Positions 1 through 11,647 of a stretch of DNA of 64,000 nucleotides are shown one piece after another. Source of the stretch: Budorcas taxicolor (Eukaryota > Chordata > Mammalia > Artiodactyla > Bovidae); the NCBI RefSeq assembly GCF_023091745.1, contig NC_068910.1:178615170-178679169 (forward strand). Direction: 5' to 3'. The notes under the pieces were generated by a model, which saw only the letters and a list, made by a program, of their open reading frames with translations, was not told the origin of the DNA and ran no database searches. Both the position numbers and the translations under genes were made by a program. Every line of letters begins with the position of its first letter. Positions within the stretch are counted from its first letter, which is position 1.

Positions 1-180
1 ATGCGGGAGACCCGGGTTCGATCCCTGGGTAAGGAAGATCTCCTGGAGAAGGAAATGGCAATCCACTCCAGTACTATTGCCTGGAAAGTCCCATAGACAG
101 AGGAGCCTGGTAGGCTACAGTCCATGGGGTCACAAAGAGTCAGACACAACTGAGCAACTTCACTTTCAGCTTTCACTTTC
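1..180 (+). mobile_element. Bov-tA SINE, 5' end cut by window edge
   Basis: The copy enters from the left edge in its tRNA-like half (cgggttcgatccctgggt, a B-box-like motif) and runs through the BovB-derived right half (tccatggggtcacaaagagt) to a ctttcactttc tail. Bov-tA is a tRNA-derived head fused to a BovB 3' tail and is mobilised by BovB. Confidence 0.93.
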
Positions 181-183
181 ATT

Positions 184-418
184 GTGGTCCCAGGTGGCTC
201 AGTGGTAAAGAATCTGCCTGCCAATGCAGGAGACACAGAAGACATGGGTTCAATCCCTGGGTAGGGAAGATCCCCTGGAGGAGGAAATGGCAACCCACCC
301 TAGTATTCTTGCCAGTATAATCCCATGGATAGAGGAGCCTGGCAGGGTACTGTCCTTGGGGTCACAAAGAGTGGACACAACTGAGAGTGACTGGGCATGC
401 ACACACACACGTGTGCAC
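184..418 (+). mobile_element. Bov-tA SINE, full length
   Basis: Starts at the canonical 5' block (caggtggctcagtggtaaag) directly behind the previous copy, so two Bov-tA units stand head to tail. It ends in a short CA/TG-rich tail around 396-418. Confidence 0.92.
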
Positions 419-420
419 AT

Positions 421-783
421 GACCTTCTTAGGGATAAACCCAAAGGATTCTTTCTTTTCCTTATTCCATTTAATCTCCTTGGGGCATTTGGTGCAACTGA
501 TCACCAATTCTTGAAATCTTGGTTCTTCCACTTCCTGAGACTCTTCTCTCAGCTTCTCGTATGATACCATTTTTCTCTGTTTGCTCCTTATATGTGATAT
601 CCAATTTTTGCTAGCCTCCTTGTCTCTTTCTACAGTCTCTCCCTGTTTTATCTCATCCATATTTATTGCTTCAAATGCCATTACAGACTGATGGCTCACA
701 AGGCTATATCTCTGATTGCCTACAAAATCTCTCAACTTGAATGTGTAACTTCCATAATTAAAAGCCCTCTTCACTATAGAGTC
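421..783 (+). mobile_element. Diverged L2 LINE fragment
   Basis: Word order matches the ORF2 end of L2: gcatttggtgcaactgatcacc, then ttcttgaaat, then a late stretch resembling the L2 gctgatgactcccaa segment at about 690-700. The antisense open frame here (250-792) is a shadow. Divergence is high, so family assignment is moderate. Confidence 0.5.
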
Positions 784-1004
784 TACATGCATGCATGCAT
801 GCTCAATCAGTCAGTCCTATCCAGCTCTTTGCAACCCCATGGACTGTAGCTCACCAGGCTCCATTCATGGGATTTTTTACAGGCAAGAAAACTTGAGTGG
901 GCTGCCGTTTCCTCCTCCAGGGGATCTTCCTGCCCCAGAGGTCAGCCCCACATCTCCTATACTGGCAGGTGGATTCTTTACCCCTGAGCCACCTGGGAAG
1001 CCCC
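784..1004 (-). mobile_element. Bov-tA SINE
   Basis: Reverse-complement copy from an (atgc)n tail at 784-803 to the 5' block at the high end (gagccacctgggaagcccc). All internal blocks are present. Confidence 0.92.
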
Positions 1005-1138
1005 AGGTATTTCAAATTCAGGTTGCAAAAAGTTAATTCATCATTGCTCCATCCACTATGTAACAATTTTTTTGCTTCCTGATATTAATCTTCATTCGGT
1101 GTTGAATTCACAGAAATTATCATGGTTGATAATGTGAT

Positions 1139-1300
1139 ATGGTAGGCACAACATTCAGCTTGGAGACAGACTGCTAGAGTTTGAGTTGTATGGCTGTGTT
1201 AATAATTTGTATAACCCTGGGTAAATCAGTTCACAATTCTGACTCTCAGCTCTTTCATGTATAAAATATTAGATAATCCTACACTTTGTTGTAGTCTTTC
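1139..1300 (+). mobile_element. MIR SINE
   Basis: Order of old MIR blocks is kept: a gagacagactgctagagt segment, then ataaccctgggtaaatcag, then ctctcagctctttcatgtataaaat (CORE-SINE region). Confidence 0.65.
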
Positions 1301-2349
1301 ACCGACTATGTCATTTCCCTTCATTCTTGAAGATTTTAGTAGTTCCTGGCTCAATGGCATTCTATCCAACACTGTCCCTTTAGTGATTTAATCCATTTGT
1401 ATTACCCTTCCAACATACTTATCACTAAATTCTCAGAATTCCTCTGCTCCAATGGTCATGTCCTTTATAAAACCCCAGCCACTTCCATGGTTGAATCCTA
1501 GACCTTGTCATTGCAAATAAACAATACCTCTAAAATCTTAATTCCAAGCACCCATTCAAGCCTATCATTCTCTCAGTGCTTTAACTGCACTGAGACCAAC
1601 AATCCATTGATCCAAATACTTTTCTCTGGCATGCCTTTCCATCTCCCACCCCCCCAAGAAATACTGACTCAACCTGCAAATATGTAACCCATTTCTTCCA
1701 CTGTGAAAAGCCCACATATTCTGGCAGAAGCATGCCTAACTTTCAAAAGGGTTGATTAGTACATTCTTTGTCTTCAAGGCAGCTCTAAGCATAATTGCAA
1801 ATTATTGAAACTAAAGTTAATATTTTCACTTTGAATATGTAGCTTTCATATCAAATATATGATAATTTGCAGGAACCATGGCATTTTCCTGCCTTAAAGC
1901 TTTGAAACAATTATATCTTTAACTAATTCATTATTGTAATATGGGAGGTCTAGGCTAGAATGCTATAATATTAGTGTTTTAAGGATGACAGGCAGCCAGC
2001 AAGACTCCAGTATCCATAGCAACATGAAGTTCTTCTTTTCATCTTTAAGTAACCAAAGGTGATTATTATTTTTTCTTTTATATTATTATAACAGAGTTTA
2101 TCACAGAGGTAAAGGGCATGTACTAGCATTCAAGGGAGGAGAAGATATTTAAGGCAGAAATAAATGTAATTGCCACTGAATCCTCAGAGAATCCTTCTTC
2201 CTCCTGCAAATGAAGGAATTTATAGCTCTATTCAGAAGGGGTTTTAAGCAAGACTTGAAATATCAACATTACTTGCTAATTAAAAACTTTCAACTAGGTT
2301 GGGAAGGAAAACAACTATGATACACAACTTTTTTAGCTCATTTTAACAT
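1301..2349. other. Unassigned AT-rich DNA, no gene seen
   Basis: No open frame with recognisable protein content and no repeat I can name. The short frame at 1505-1687 has low-complexity composition and no supporting splice or promoter context. Confidence 0.5.
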
Positions 2350-2654
2350 TTTTTTTGTTTATTTTCTTTTTGGTTGTGCTGGGTCTCTGTTGCTGTGTGG
2401 GCTTTTCTCTAGTTGTGGCAAGCAGGGTCTACTCTCTAGTTGCACTGCACGGGTTTCACATTGCAGTGGTGTCTCTTGCTGCTGAGCATGGACTCTAGGG
2501 TCCATGGGCTTCAGTGGTTGCAGCTCCCAGGCTCTAGAGCACAGGATCAATAGTTGTGGTACACGGGCTTAGTTGCTCTGTGGATCAGGGATCAAACCTG
2601 TGTCTCCTGCATTGGCAGGAGGATTCTTTACCACTGAGCCACCAGGGAAACCCT
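2350..2654 (-). mobile_element. CHR-type tRNA-derived SINE
   Basis: Antisense copy: A-tail as a T-rich run at 2350-2370, then gtgctgggtctctgttgctg, repeated cggg/ctctag blocks, and the tRNA-like head (ggattctttaccactgagcc) ending at gggaaaccc. This family is shared by ruminants, cetaceans and hippos. Confidence 0.9.
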
Positions 2655-3055
2655 GATATGCAATTTGAATCATTAAAGTAATGCCATAAAATCTTAGGGA
2701 AGTAGAGGAGTACCCATGAGATCCATACAAACCTTGAGATGTTTGGCCTCACTGAAATATAACAGAAGTTCTTTAGGTGGCAGAGTTTACAAGACAGGAA
2801 GAGATAGTGACAGAGGTAGAGACAGACCTAAAGACAATATAGCAAAAGTTGATATGATAATGATGGATTTTTTTAAAACAAGGGAAAGGTTATATTATTT
2901 TCACTATTTTAACATATAGTTGAAATAATTCATAATTAAATAAGCTGAAAGTTAAAGAGAGAAATCATGAAATCAATCAAGGAGATGATAAATTGTAGCA
3001 TTAAAGGACTTGAAAATGAAGTTTTGCCTAAAACTGTTTTTGCTGTATGTGACTT
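2655..3055. other. Unassigned unique sequence
   Basis: No repeat or coding signal recognised. The frame at 2716-2919 is short and composed of RDRGRD-like low-complexity residues from a purine-rich stretch. Confidence 0.4.
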
Positions 3056-3851
3056 GGTCAGTTCAGGTCAGTTGCTCAGTCGTGTCTGACTCTTTGCGTC
3101 ACCATGAACTGTAGCACGCCAGGCCTCCCTGTCCATAACTAACTCCCGGAGTCTACCCAAACCCATGTCCATTGAGTCGGTGATGCCATCCAACCATCTC
3201 ATCCTCTGTCGTCCCCTTCTCCTCCTGTCCTCAATCTTTCCCAGCATCATGGTCTTCTCAAATGAGTCATCTCTTTGCATCAGGTGGCCAAAGTATTGGA
3301 GTTTCAGCTTTAGCATCAGTCCTTCCAATGAACACCCAGGACTGATCTCCTTTAGGATGGACTGGTTGGATATCCTTGCAGTCTAGACTGGTCATATTTT
3401 TTTCTTTCAAGGAGCAAACATCTTTTAATTTCATGGCTTCAGTCACCATCTGCAGTGATTTTAGAGCTCAAAAAAAAAAAAAATCTCTCATTATTTCTGT
3501 GGTTTCTGTATCCATTTGCCATGGAGTGATGGGACCAGATGCCATGATGTTAGTTTTTTAAATGTTGAGTTTTAGGCCAATTTTTTCACCCTCCTCTTTC
3601 GCTTTCATCAAGAGGCTCTTCAGTTCCTCTTCGATTTTTGCCATAAGGGTGGTGTCATCTGTATATCCGAAGTTTTTGATATTTCTCTTGGTAATCTTGA
3701 TTCCAGCTTGTGCTTCCTCCAGCCCAGCATTTCTCATGATGTACGCTGCATATAAGTTAAATATACAGCCTTGACGTACTCCTTTTCCTATTTGGAACCA
3801 GTCTGTTTTTCCATGTCCAGTTCTAACTGTTGCTTCCTTACCACAGTTATT
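3056..3851 (-). mobile_element. BovB LINE (RTE clade), truncated, internal deletion
   Basis: The element's 3' end is at the low coordinate (cagttcaggtcagttgctcagt). The antisense frame 3558-3878 shows reverse-transcriptase residues with the YADD box changed to YTDD, followed by TTLMA. Around 3383-3396 the sequence jumps from the post-RT region (gcagtct) to a more upstream block (actggtcat), a deletion of roughly 200 bases with only a few bases of microhomology. It is 5'-truncated near 3851. Confidence 0.93.
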
Positions 3852-4440
3852 TTCTGAATGCAAATAAGAAGCAATCACTTATGTTTACAGCCGGACTTCT
3901 AACACATTTGGATTTTCCCCATCCCCTCTTAGAAATCACCCAAATCCAGGAAGTAGAACAAGAAACAACACGCAGGCTCCATGCTTAAAAATAAATAAAA
4001 TCCCAAATCAGGACAGAAGCAGAAGGGCTACCAAAAGCAGTACAGGTCAAATAGGCATGAGGGAAGATGTGAAGCCAAAACCCTTATGGTCCACATTCTC
4101 AGAAAATAATGGCAAAGCTCCCTCTTCCAAAAAAAAGAAAAAAGTGATTTCAACACAAGCAAGTCCTAATCATGACACCTGGAAAAGGCTGAGAGATCTG
4201 GTGGTGAGAGCATGTCTAACTGCAATGCAGCTCTGAGGAGCAGAGGAGGCAGGACTGAGACCCTCTGCCTTATTATCAGCCCTGCAGTGCTAATCCTGGT
4301 TGATCTTTGGAAGAAAAGAAATGCCCAAGGGATTCACATATGCATACAGAAAGTGTCTGTGGCTATGGAGTAATGGCCCGACCCTCCCTGACATAAATTT
4401 ACAGCAAATAGCTGATCTAGAAAGAATGTATCTAATTTAA
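3852..4440. other. Unassigned sequence between two LINEs
   Basis: A-rich, with no long frame and no named repeat. A small A-rich simple stretch lies at about 3989-4000 and another at 4120-4143. Confidence 0.4.
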
Positions 4441-4840
4441 AGATGAACAAAGATAAAAAGGAACTTACATCACTTATATGCTAAATCTAAAAAATGATAC
4501 AAACGAATTTATTTACAAAACAGAAACAGATTCATAGACTCAGAAAACAAATTTATGGTTACCAAAGAGGAAAGGTTGGGGGAGGGGTAAATTAAGGGTT
4601 TAGGATTAACAGATATGCACTACTATATATAAAATAGATAAGCAGCAAGGACCTACTGTATAACACAGGAAACTCTACTCAGTACTCTGTAATGATCTAT
4701 ATGAGGAAAGAATCTGAAAAGGAGTAGACATATGTATATGTATAAATGAATCACTTTGCTGTACACCTGAAACTAACAGAAAGTTATAAATCAAATATTT
4801 TCTAATATAAAATAAAAATTAAATAAATAAAGAACCAATA
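4441..4840 (+). mobile_element. L1 LINE 3' end (artiodactyl L1)
   Basis: Typical L1 3'-terminal text is read in order: atttacaaaacagaaacaga, a gttaccaaag block followed by G-rich ggttgggggaggggtaa, cactactatatataaaatag, then tcactttgctgtacacctga and an A-rich tail at about 4800-4840. Only the last 400 bases are present, as expected from 5' truncation. L1 is the likely enzyme source for the poly(A)-tailed retrocopies in the window. Confidence 0.85.
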
Positions 4841-5412
4841 CAACCATTACAGAAAATAATGTAGGGGAAAAAAAAAGACAAAAATAGCAAAAATAAAGGA
4901 TAAGGAAACTAGGAAAAAGAATTGTCAGGGAAAAAAAATTTAAATGCAATCTAATTTACTGATGCAAACTTTTAAAAATTAAAAAGAGCATTAATTGATA
5001 TGTAAGGGCTTAGATTGGTGAGAAAGCAAAAGGAGATGAAACATAAGCTGGCAGAATTCAAGGAAGAAAAGATAAAAATTTTTAGAAATGGAAGTCGAGA
5101 AGCATATAGAAAGCAGATGAGAATGCAGTGAGTCATATAAAGACAGCTGAGAAAAATGAATAATGTATGTGGACAAAATATTGTTAAAGGTAAATAATGC
5201 GGCAGATGGGAAAAGATGGAAAATATGTACATGATTGGTGTTCACAATCAAGAGGACTGAATTAGTGAAAATAACAAATACTTAAAGGTTAATTTCAAGA
5301 AAACTGGCCAGAAAGAAAAGAAGAGTCGAACCTACTGACTGAAAGAGCATATTGTATCCAAAACCAAAAAAGGTGGGGGAGGGCACCGAGATATTTCCTA
5401 GGAAAGTTTTTG
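4841..5412. other. Unassigned A-rich sequence
   Basis: Purine-rich, with two antisense frames (4972-5232, 4991-5251) that translate to hydrophobic low-complexity residues only because the sense strand is A-rich. No family recognised. Confidence 0.4.
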
Positions 5413-5626
5413 GAGTGTGTGTATACTCAATCATGTCCAACTCTGTGATCCCATGGACTGTAGCCCTCCAGCCTTCTCTGTCCATGGGATTCTCCAGGCA
5501 AGAATACTGGAATTGGTTGCCATTTCATCCTCCAGGGTATCTTCCTGAGCCAAGAATCTAACCCACATCTCCTGTGTCTCCTGCATTACAGGTAGATTCT
5601 TTACCTGCTAAGCCATCAGGGAAATC
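5413..5626 (-). mobile_element. Bov-tA SINE
   Basis: Complete antisense copy from tgtgtgtatactcaatcatg to gctaagccatcagggaaatc. Confidence 0.9.
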
Positions 5627-5885
5627 TAAAACTTTGGATACTACAATAAAGAAACCTTTATAATCTATGGTGAGAAAACAAGCAGACAGGCTACAGATAT
5701 CTACAAAGAAACATTCAACCCTAAACAACATTGGAGCAGGTCCTTCAAAAGCCAAAAGACAGAGTGACCCAAACATTGTCTTCCTAGCTGAACCATTAGA
5801 GGCCAAATCATAAAAGCCATTAGAAAAAAAAAGTCTGAATATGCAAGACCCCAAAGAATATATTTCCCATCAATTATTCTTCATA

Positions 5886-6036
5886 AGGGTTTCCAAGATG
5901 GTGCTAGTGGTAAAGAATCTGCCTGCCAAAGCAGGTTAGATATAAGAGATGTGGGTTTGATTCCTGGGTTTGGAAGATCCCCTGTGGGGCATGATAACCC
6001 AATCTAGTATTTTTACCTGGAGAATCCCATGGACAG
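5886..6036 (+). mobile_element. Bov-tA SINE lacking its 3' part
   Basis: Begins at the 5' block (gtttccaagatggtgctagtgg) and breaks off after gagaatcccatggaca. The BovB-like tail is absent, so it was truncated after insertion or inserted incompletely. Confidence 0.85.
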
Positions 6037-6187
6037 TCTAAAATTTTTTAGACTTAGTCAAAATTAACTACCCCTAAAGCTCAAAACAAAAAATACTTAA
6101 GAAGTGGTTAAGTATAGAACTACATTTCAAAATTATTCTAGATCTCAGTTTTGGTTTTGTTTTTTCTAATCAACTAAGCAATGTCCT

Positions 6188-6456
6188 GGAGAAGGCAATG
6201 GCACCCCACTCCAGTACTCTTGCCTGGAAAATCCCATGGACGGAGGAGCCTGGTGGGCTGCAGTCCATGGTGTCGCTGAGAGCCGGACACGACTGAGCGA
6301 CTTCACTTTCACTTTTCACTTTCAGGCATTGGAGAAGGAAATCACAACCCACTCCAGTGTTCTTGCCTGGAGAATCCCAGGGATGGGGGAGCCTTGTGGG
6401 CTGACGTCTATGGGGTCGCACAGAGTTAGACACGACTGAAGCAACTTAGCAGCAAA
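6188..6456 (+). mobile_element. BOV-A2 dimeric SINE with target-site duplication
   Basis: Two diverged BovA units in tandem: left (ggagaaggcaatggcacccc) and right (cattggagaaggaaat), joined by cttttcactttcag and ending in agcagca. The 9-bp repeat caatgtcct flanks it at 6179-6187 and 6457-6465. Confidence 0.95.
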
Positions 6457-6694
6457 CAATGTCCTCTAAAAGTACAAGAGATATGAAATCCTAGAAAAAG
6501 AAAGAGGTTAGCTTGCTTTTATATTACTAATCTTTAATTCTTGCATATGAGATGAAAAGGGGGCTTTTTTCTGTAAAAATTCTAGTGGGTGTCCAGTTTT
6601 ATTTATTCCAATGGTTGGAGAACTATCTTGATAGAAATCATTCAATTTAACCCTGATCTTCTCAGGATATAGCTCAGCAGTATAGCTAGGGTAT

Positions 6695-6970
6695 CAGAGA
6701 AGGTGATGGCACCCCACTCCAGTACTCTTGCCTGGACAATCCCATGGACAGAGGAGCCTGGTAGGCTGCAGTCCATGAGGTCGCGAGGAGTCGGACACGA
6801 CTAAGTGACTTCCCTTTCACTTTTCACTTTCATGCATTGGAGAAGGAAATGGCAACCCACTCCAGTGTTCTTGCCTGGAGAATCCCAGAGACAGGGGAGC
6901 CTGGAGGGCTGCCGTCTATGGGGTCACACAGAGTCGGACACGACTGAAGTGACTTAGCAGCAGCAGCAGC
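6695..6970 (+). mobile_element. BOV-A2 dimeric SINE, 13-bp target-site duplication
   Basis: Complete left and right units ending in (agc)n. A perfect 13-bp duplication, atagctagggtat, lies at 6682-6694 and 6971-6983. The target itself is a local imperfect repeat of tatagctcag (about 6667-7015). Confidence 0.95.
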
Positions 6971-7002
6971 ATAGCTAGGGTATAGCTCAGAGTATAACTA
7001 GT

Positions 7003-7190
7003 GGATATAGCTCAGACAGTAAAGAACGTGCCTGCAGTGTGGGAGACCTGGGTTCATCCCTGAATTGAGAAGATCCCCTGGAGTGGCTATCCACTCCAGT
7101 ATTCTTGCCTGGAGAATTCCATGGACAGACAAGCCTGACAGGCTACAGTCTATGGGGTTACAAAAAGTAGGACAGGATTGAGTGATTTTC
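7003..7190 (+). mobile_element. Bov-tA SINE, older copy
   Basis: Runs from tagctcagacagtaaagaac to gattttcacttct. Many differences from consensus (for example ggggttacaaaaagtagg) indicate greater age than its neighbours. Confidence 0.85.
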
Positions 7191-7994
7191 ACTTCTAATT
7201 TCCTCAGGGTAACCTATATCGTGCTGTTATATCATTCTGTGAGCTTAATGCAGTTAAAACTTGAGTTCAATTCCAGAATATGCCAAGGAACTTTACAGAG
7301 AGGACAACTCTCCTATTTTCAGACTAAGTCATTTAATAAACCAACAAATGAAACTGAGTGACCATCACTGTTGCTGTAGAGGGAATCTATTTAACAGCAA
7401 AAAATCAGGTAGATAATAATGATTAGAATATTGTTTCTATGGAAAAAGCCTTGGTGTGATTCCAATTTTGTTGTATTAATGAAACTCCTTAAGAAAAGCT
7501 AATAAGATGACAAGATAGCTTGCCAGTTCTACCGTGACTCCCTCTCATATCACTTCTCTGGGATATATTTAAAATATGGTGAACTTATCAGTAAAATATT
7601 AGTGTTTTATTTCCCCAAAATCCTACATTAAATTAGAATTAGAAAATCATGGATATTAAATGATTTTTCTAAGCCCATGAACAAAACTGCTTTTAGTATT
7701 TATGTTAAATCATATTTCCAGCAACCATGTCATAATTACCAGCACTTTAGAAATAAGAGATCAATGTGTATGTGTTCTAAAAGAATCATATTTATAAATG
7801 CATGTTATATTAACAACCCCCCAAAAACCCAACTTAAATAGGGTTTCAGAGTATTTGAGAACCCAAAACTGACAATATTTTTATATGAGTTCTATTGCAT
7901 AAAATTATTTATTAATTAAATACTTATTGAGCACTCACTATGTACCAGACCATTGGAACACAATGAATTAAACAAAAATTCCTACTGTTGATCC
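7191..7994. other. Unassigned AT-rich DNA, possible L2 remnant at the end
   Basis: No gene seen. The last ~100 bases (7896-7990, cttattgagcactcactatgtaccag) resemble the start of the L2/MIR 3' domain. Confidence 0.35.
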
Positions 7995-8400
7995 TTGTGA
8001 GTGACTGTTCTTTATCTTGACTATGATGATGGGCACACAAGTCTACACACATGATACAATTACAGGGAGCTAGATACACACACAAATGAATTCATGAAAC
8101 ATTAGTGAAATCTGAAAAAGGTAGACAAATTAAATCAATGTCAGCTAAGAGTGGAACACAACTGAGCGTCTTCACTTTCACTTTTCACTTTCATGCATTG
8201 GAGAAGGAAATGGCAACTCACTCCAGTGTTCTTGCCTGGAGAATCCCAGGGACAGGGGAGTCTGGTGGGCTGCCGTCTATGGGGTCGCACAGAGTTGGAC
8301 ACGACTGAAGTGACTTAGCAGCAGCAGCAGCAGCAGTTTGATAATCTTTTGTAAGACATTGAGGAGGTGGGGTCATGGTTTACAAGACCTTAATTATCCT
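7995..8400 (+). mobile_element. Old L1M 3' end, split by a BOV-A2
   Basis: Before the SINE: tatcttgactatgatgatgg, then tacacacacaaatgaattc and atcaatgtcagct, the usual order of the 3' end of old mammalian L1s. After the SINE, at 8334-8400, the same element resumes (tttgataatcttttgtaaga, then ggagg). The split explains both halves. Confidence 0.55.
8148..8335 (+). mobile_element. BOV-A2 SINE, 5'-truncated inside the left unit
   Basis: Starts in the last ~25 bases of the left unit (ctgagcgtcttcactttcac), contains the whole right unit and an (agc)n tail of six repeats at about 8318-8335. Confidence 0.92.
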
Positions 8401-8479
8401 TAATTATCTTTTACTACTGTGAATCCTTAATCATCTGAAAACAAATTTTAAAAATAAAGTTTAAATAAAAAGCAAGTTT

Positions 8480-9265
8480 AAAAAAATCCTTATCTTCAGA
8501 CCTTAAACTCTGTGGACACAAAAAATAACAAACATTGTAAATAAATAAATTATAAAGTAGGCAAGAGCATTATTAAGTATTATAGACAAATAGGATGGGG
8601 AAGGGGAACTAGGAGTATCCAAGATCAATTATGAAGATGTTATTTGAGCAAAGACTTAGGATGCTGGAAATGCTGTATGAAAAGCATTCAGTGGAGGAAG
8701 CAGCCTGACAAAGCCTCTAAGGTAGGAATGAGCTTGAGCATTAAAGGAGAGACAAGGGCCCAGCCGGCTGGAGCTGGGGGAGCAGACGGAGAGCAGTAGG
8801 TGATGAAGTCAGAGACTATGAAGCACCAAAACCCAGAGGACCTCAGAGGCCATTGTAAAGACTGGCTTTTTCTCGGAGTTGGAGTTGGGTAGTCTTTGAA
8901 TAGAGTGTAAAGGATCACTCTGGCTCAGTGATAAAAAATCTGCCTGCAATGCAGGAGACCCAGGTTGGATCCCTGGGTCAGGAGGATCACCTGGAGAAGA
9001 GAATGGCAACCCATTCCAGTATTCTTGGCTGGAGAATTCCATGGACAGAAGAGCCTGGTGGGCTTCAGTCCATGAGATTGCGAAGAACTGGACATGATGG
9101 AGTGACTAACACTTCACTTCCAGGGTAGTCTTTGAGCAAAGCGTAAAGGATCATGCTGGCTCTCATGTTAAAAACAGAGTGTAGGTGAAAAGAGTGAAAG
9201 CAGAGAGACCTGTCAGGAGGCTACTGCAGGTACCCAGAAGAGAGAAAAGAATAGCTTGGATAGGA
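8480..9265 (+). mobile_element. L2 LINE 3'-UTR relic, split by Bov-tA
   Basis: L2 words in order: ataaataaattataaagtag, tatttgagcaaagactta, gaaaagcattc, then after the SINE gatcatgctggctctcatg, aagagtgaaagcagagagacc and ggaggctactgcaggtaccc. The upstream and downstream parts join cleanly once the Bov-tA is removed. Confidence 0.65.
8917..9122 (+). mobile_element. Bov-tA SINE inside L2, with an unusually long flank duplication
   Basis: Complete copy (ggctcagtgataaaaaatct to cacttcacttcc). The host stretch gggtagtctttga...gtaaaggatca is present on both sides, at 8887 onward and 9123 onward, giving a direct repeat of about 31-40 bp with scattered differences. Confidence 0.92.
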
Positions 9266-11340
9266 AACAATGAGAACTATGACAAAACCTAGCAAACTAC
9301 CACTTCTGTACACTAACTTGCACATCAGTGCTTAATGTGACAATTACAGTTTCCACAAACTCACCATGCATTTCCAAGGAGAATTCTATATAAGCAGATT
9401 ATTCAGTGCCTATCTGCCTAATGAGAAACCAGAAAAAATCCTATTTGCAAATGCTAAGTCTTTTCTTTATGAAACACCAAAGCACTTAAAAAGTAGTCTT
9501 GCTATTTCAGATTCAGAAACCTTGTGCTATCCTCCTGAACCTATTCTGATTGCTTGGAACACAAAGTAGGCTACATCTCCTTTGCTTGCTTGCCTGATTG
9601 AAGCATGCTAGGTTGGGACCACTGGCTGGTAACTCTGGCTCCCTCTACTGACTCAATCAGAGGGCCAACAAGAAATCAGGTTCATCAGTCCCATATAATT
9701 AGAAAGAAAAATTGAAAGAAGAAAATTTTTTTTGTATGTTATCCAAGTGTGGTGTCATCCCAGATAAAGATGTTAAGCTTTTGAAAAACACAGATGCCTG
9801 CACTTTCTATTGTTTAGAAACTGAACATTCTTATAAATTGAATACAGTGGATACTGAGATGATTCTGTATTATCCAGTCTATTGTTTCTCTACCTCTGTC
9901 ATTCCATTCTGAGTACATTACAGGTGCTTTAGTGACTGTTTATATGGCTCATAAACAATGCCTCTTTAAAATCATTAAAATATCTGTACTTGCTTGCTAA
10001 ATTAATGAATGAAATTTTGAAACAATTCAATCTCTTCAGCATTCAAAAACAGATGTTCTTATGAAAATGTAGTGTGCCCTAAAGTTCTGCCAGCCAGGTG
10101 GGAAAGTTTTAGTACGATTTAATGTGAGTAAAGCTGAAGTAGAAGAAAACATGCACTATGTGGTAGAATGAAAACCCAACATTTTACTTAAAGAACTCTC
10201 GAAAGTAATAGAAAAAACTACATATTCACATAGTGAAGATGGCTTCTATTTTCTTTGTAGCAACAAGAATATTAACAACGAAAGTGTTTACTCATGTGAT
10301 CCTGGGTACAAAAAGAAAGTAGTCTCCACACTGTTAATTATATTGATATGAAAACCTCCATACTTTAACATCTCTAAACCTCAGGCTTCTGTTTTTCTGT
10401 TCCCAGATATCACAGCAGGGGGAGTTGCCTCCTACATGAAAGTTTTCTTCAGTCAAAAGGTATTTCATAGGATAGAACGTTTCTTTAGGCTTTTCTAGAT
10501 GTCATATCCCTAAGAAGTGAAACTAAATGAAGATGTTTTTAATTCTCCATAACTTCTTATCCCGCTAACAAATTCATCTATAGAAGGAGATTACAGATCT
10601 GACTTGAAACAATATGCTAAGGAGAAAAAAACACTTATAACTCAGATGCAGATTCCACAAACTCAGTGGTTTTACAAGTTAACAAGTAACTTAATTATGC
10701 ATCGTTTGTTTATTTGCACATTAATTTTTTAATTTAGTTTAAAAAACCATCATACTGCATCACATTAAGGGTGATATAAGGGAGTCTTTAAATTTGAAGC
10801 AATAAAATTTTGCATCCATTGGACACATTCATTATATTGTCAATATTGATAGTAGATCTTAAAAACCTTTTTAAACATTGTGGAAATAACGCTTTATTTT
10901 AAATAAAAAATTGTTGCAGAAAGGGCTTCCCTGGGCTTATCCAGCACCTGATATTTGTAACATAATTAAGCCATTCTTTTCAACTTTTAAATAATCAAAG
11001 AGAGAAGGAAATAATCTCATTTGTTACTTTCTATTAATTGTATTTCTCCTCAGAGTAGGAAATATGCCGTATTGTGTCTACATCTGAATAAATCTTTTAT
11101 AGCTATGTACCTCCAACTCTGTCATTTAACTCCATTGCAAAGAAAAAATGCTTTGATCTCTATAGTTGAGAATTTATTTCCTCTTCTTTTTTGCTGATCT
11201 TCAAGCAAGTTAACAGATGACAACAAACTGCTTTCAATACTTTGCCCCACCAATTTTATTCAAACAAAACGAAGTCATTGCATTTCCTGTTGCTAGTCAC
11301 CATTCTGTGGAGTCATCATCACATGACATTTTTCTGTAAT
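9266..11340. other. 2-kb unassigned AT-rich stretch
   Basis: No SINE or LINE recognised. Frames at 9366-9569 and 9712-9912 are short, lack flanking splice-like or promoter structure that I can support, and have no recognisable domain. A segment at about 9890-9935 resembles one at 12829-12895 (see findings). Confidence 0.45.
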
Positions 11341-11609
11341 GCCGCTGCTGCTGCTAAGTCACTTCAGTCGTGTCCGACTCTGTGCGACCCCATAGGCAGC
11401 AGCCCACCAGGCTCCGTCGTCCCTGGGATTCTCCAGGCAAGAACACTGGAGTGGGTTGCCATTTCCTTCTCCAATGCATAAAAGTGAAAGTGAAGTCACT
11501 CAATAAGTGTCCGACTCTTCGCAACCCCATGGACTGCAGCCTACCAGGCTCCTCCGTCCATGGGATTTTCCAGGCAAGAGTACTGGAGTGGGTTTCCATC
11601 ACCTTCTCC
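11341..11609 (-). mobile_element. BOV-A2 dimeric SINE
   Basis: Antisense: (gct)n tail, right unit, linker cttctccaatgcataaaagtg, then left unit ending accttctcc. Confidence 0.92.
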
Positions 11610-11647
11610 AAAATATTTCTTTGAGCCCATGTTTTGGGGGCCAGGGG

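Noticed and set aside
184..260. tRNA-like A-box and B-box in SINE heads as tRNA genes
   Set aside because: These are SINE promoters. No cloverleaf with an anticodon arm and intact acceptor stem can be drawn for the copies I inspected.
250..792. 180-aa antisense open frame
   Set aside because: It overlaps a Bov-tA and an L2 relic. The C-terminal residues come from the antisense SINE; no domain or start context supports a gene.
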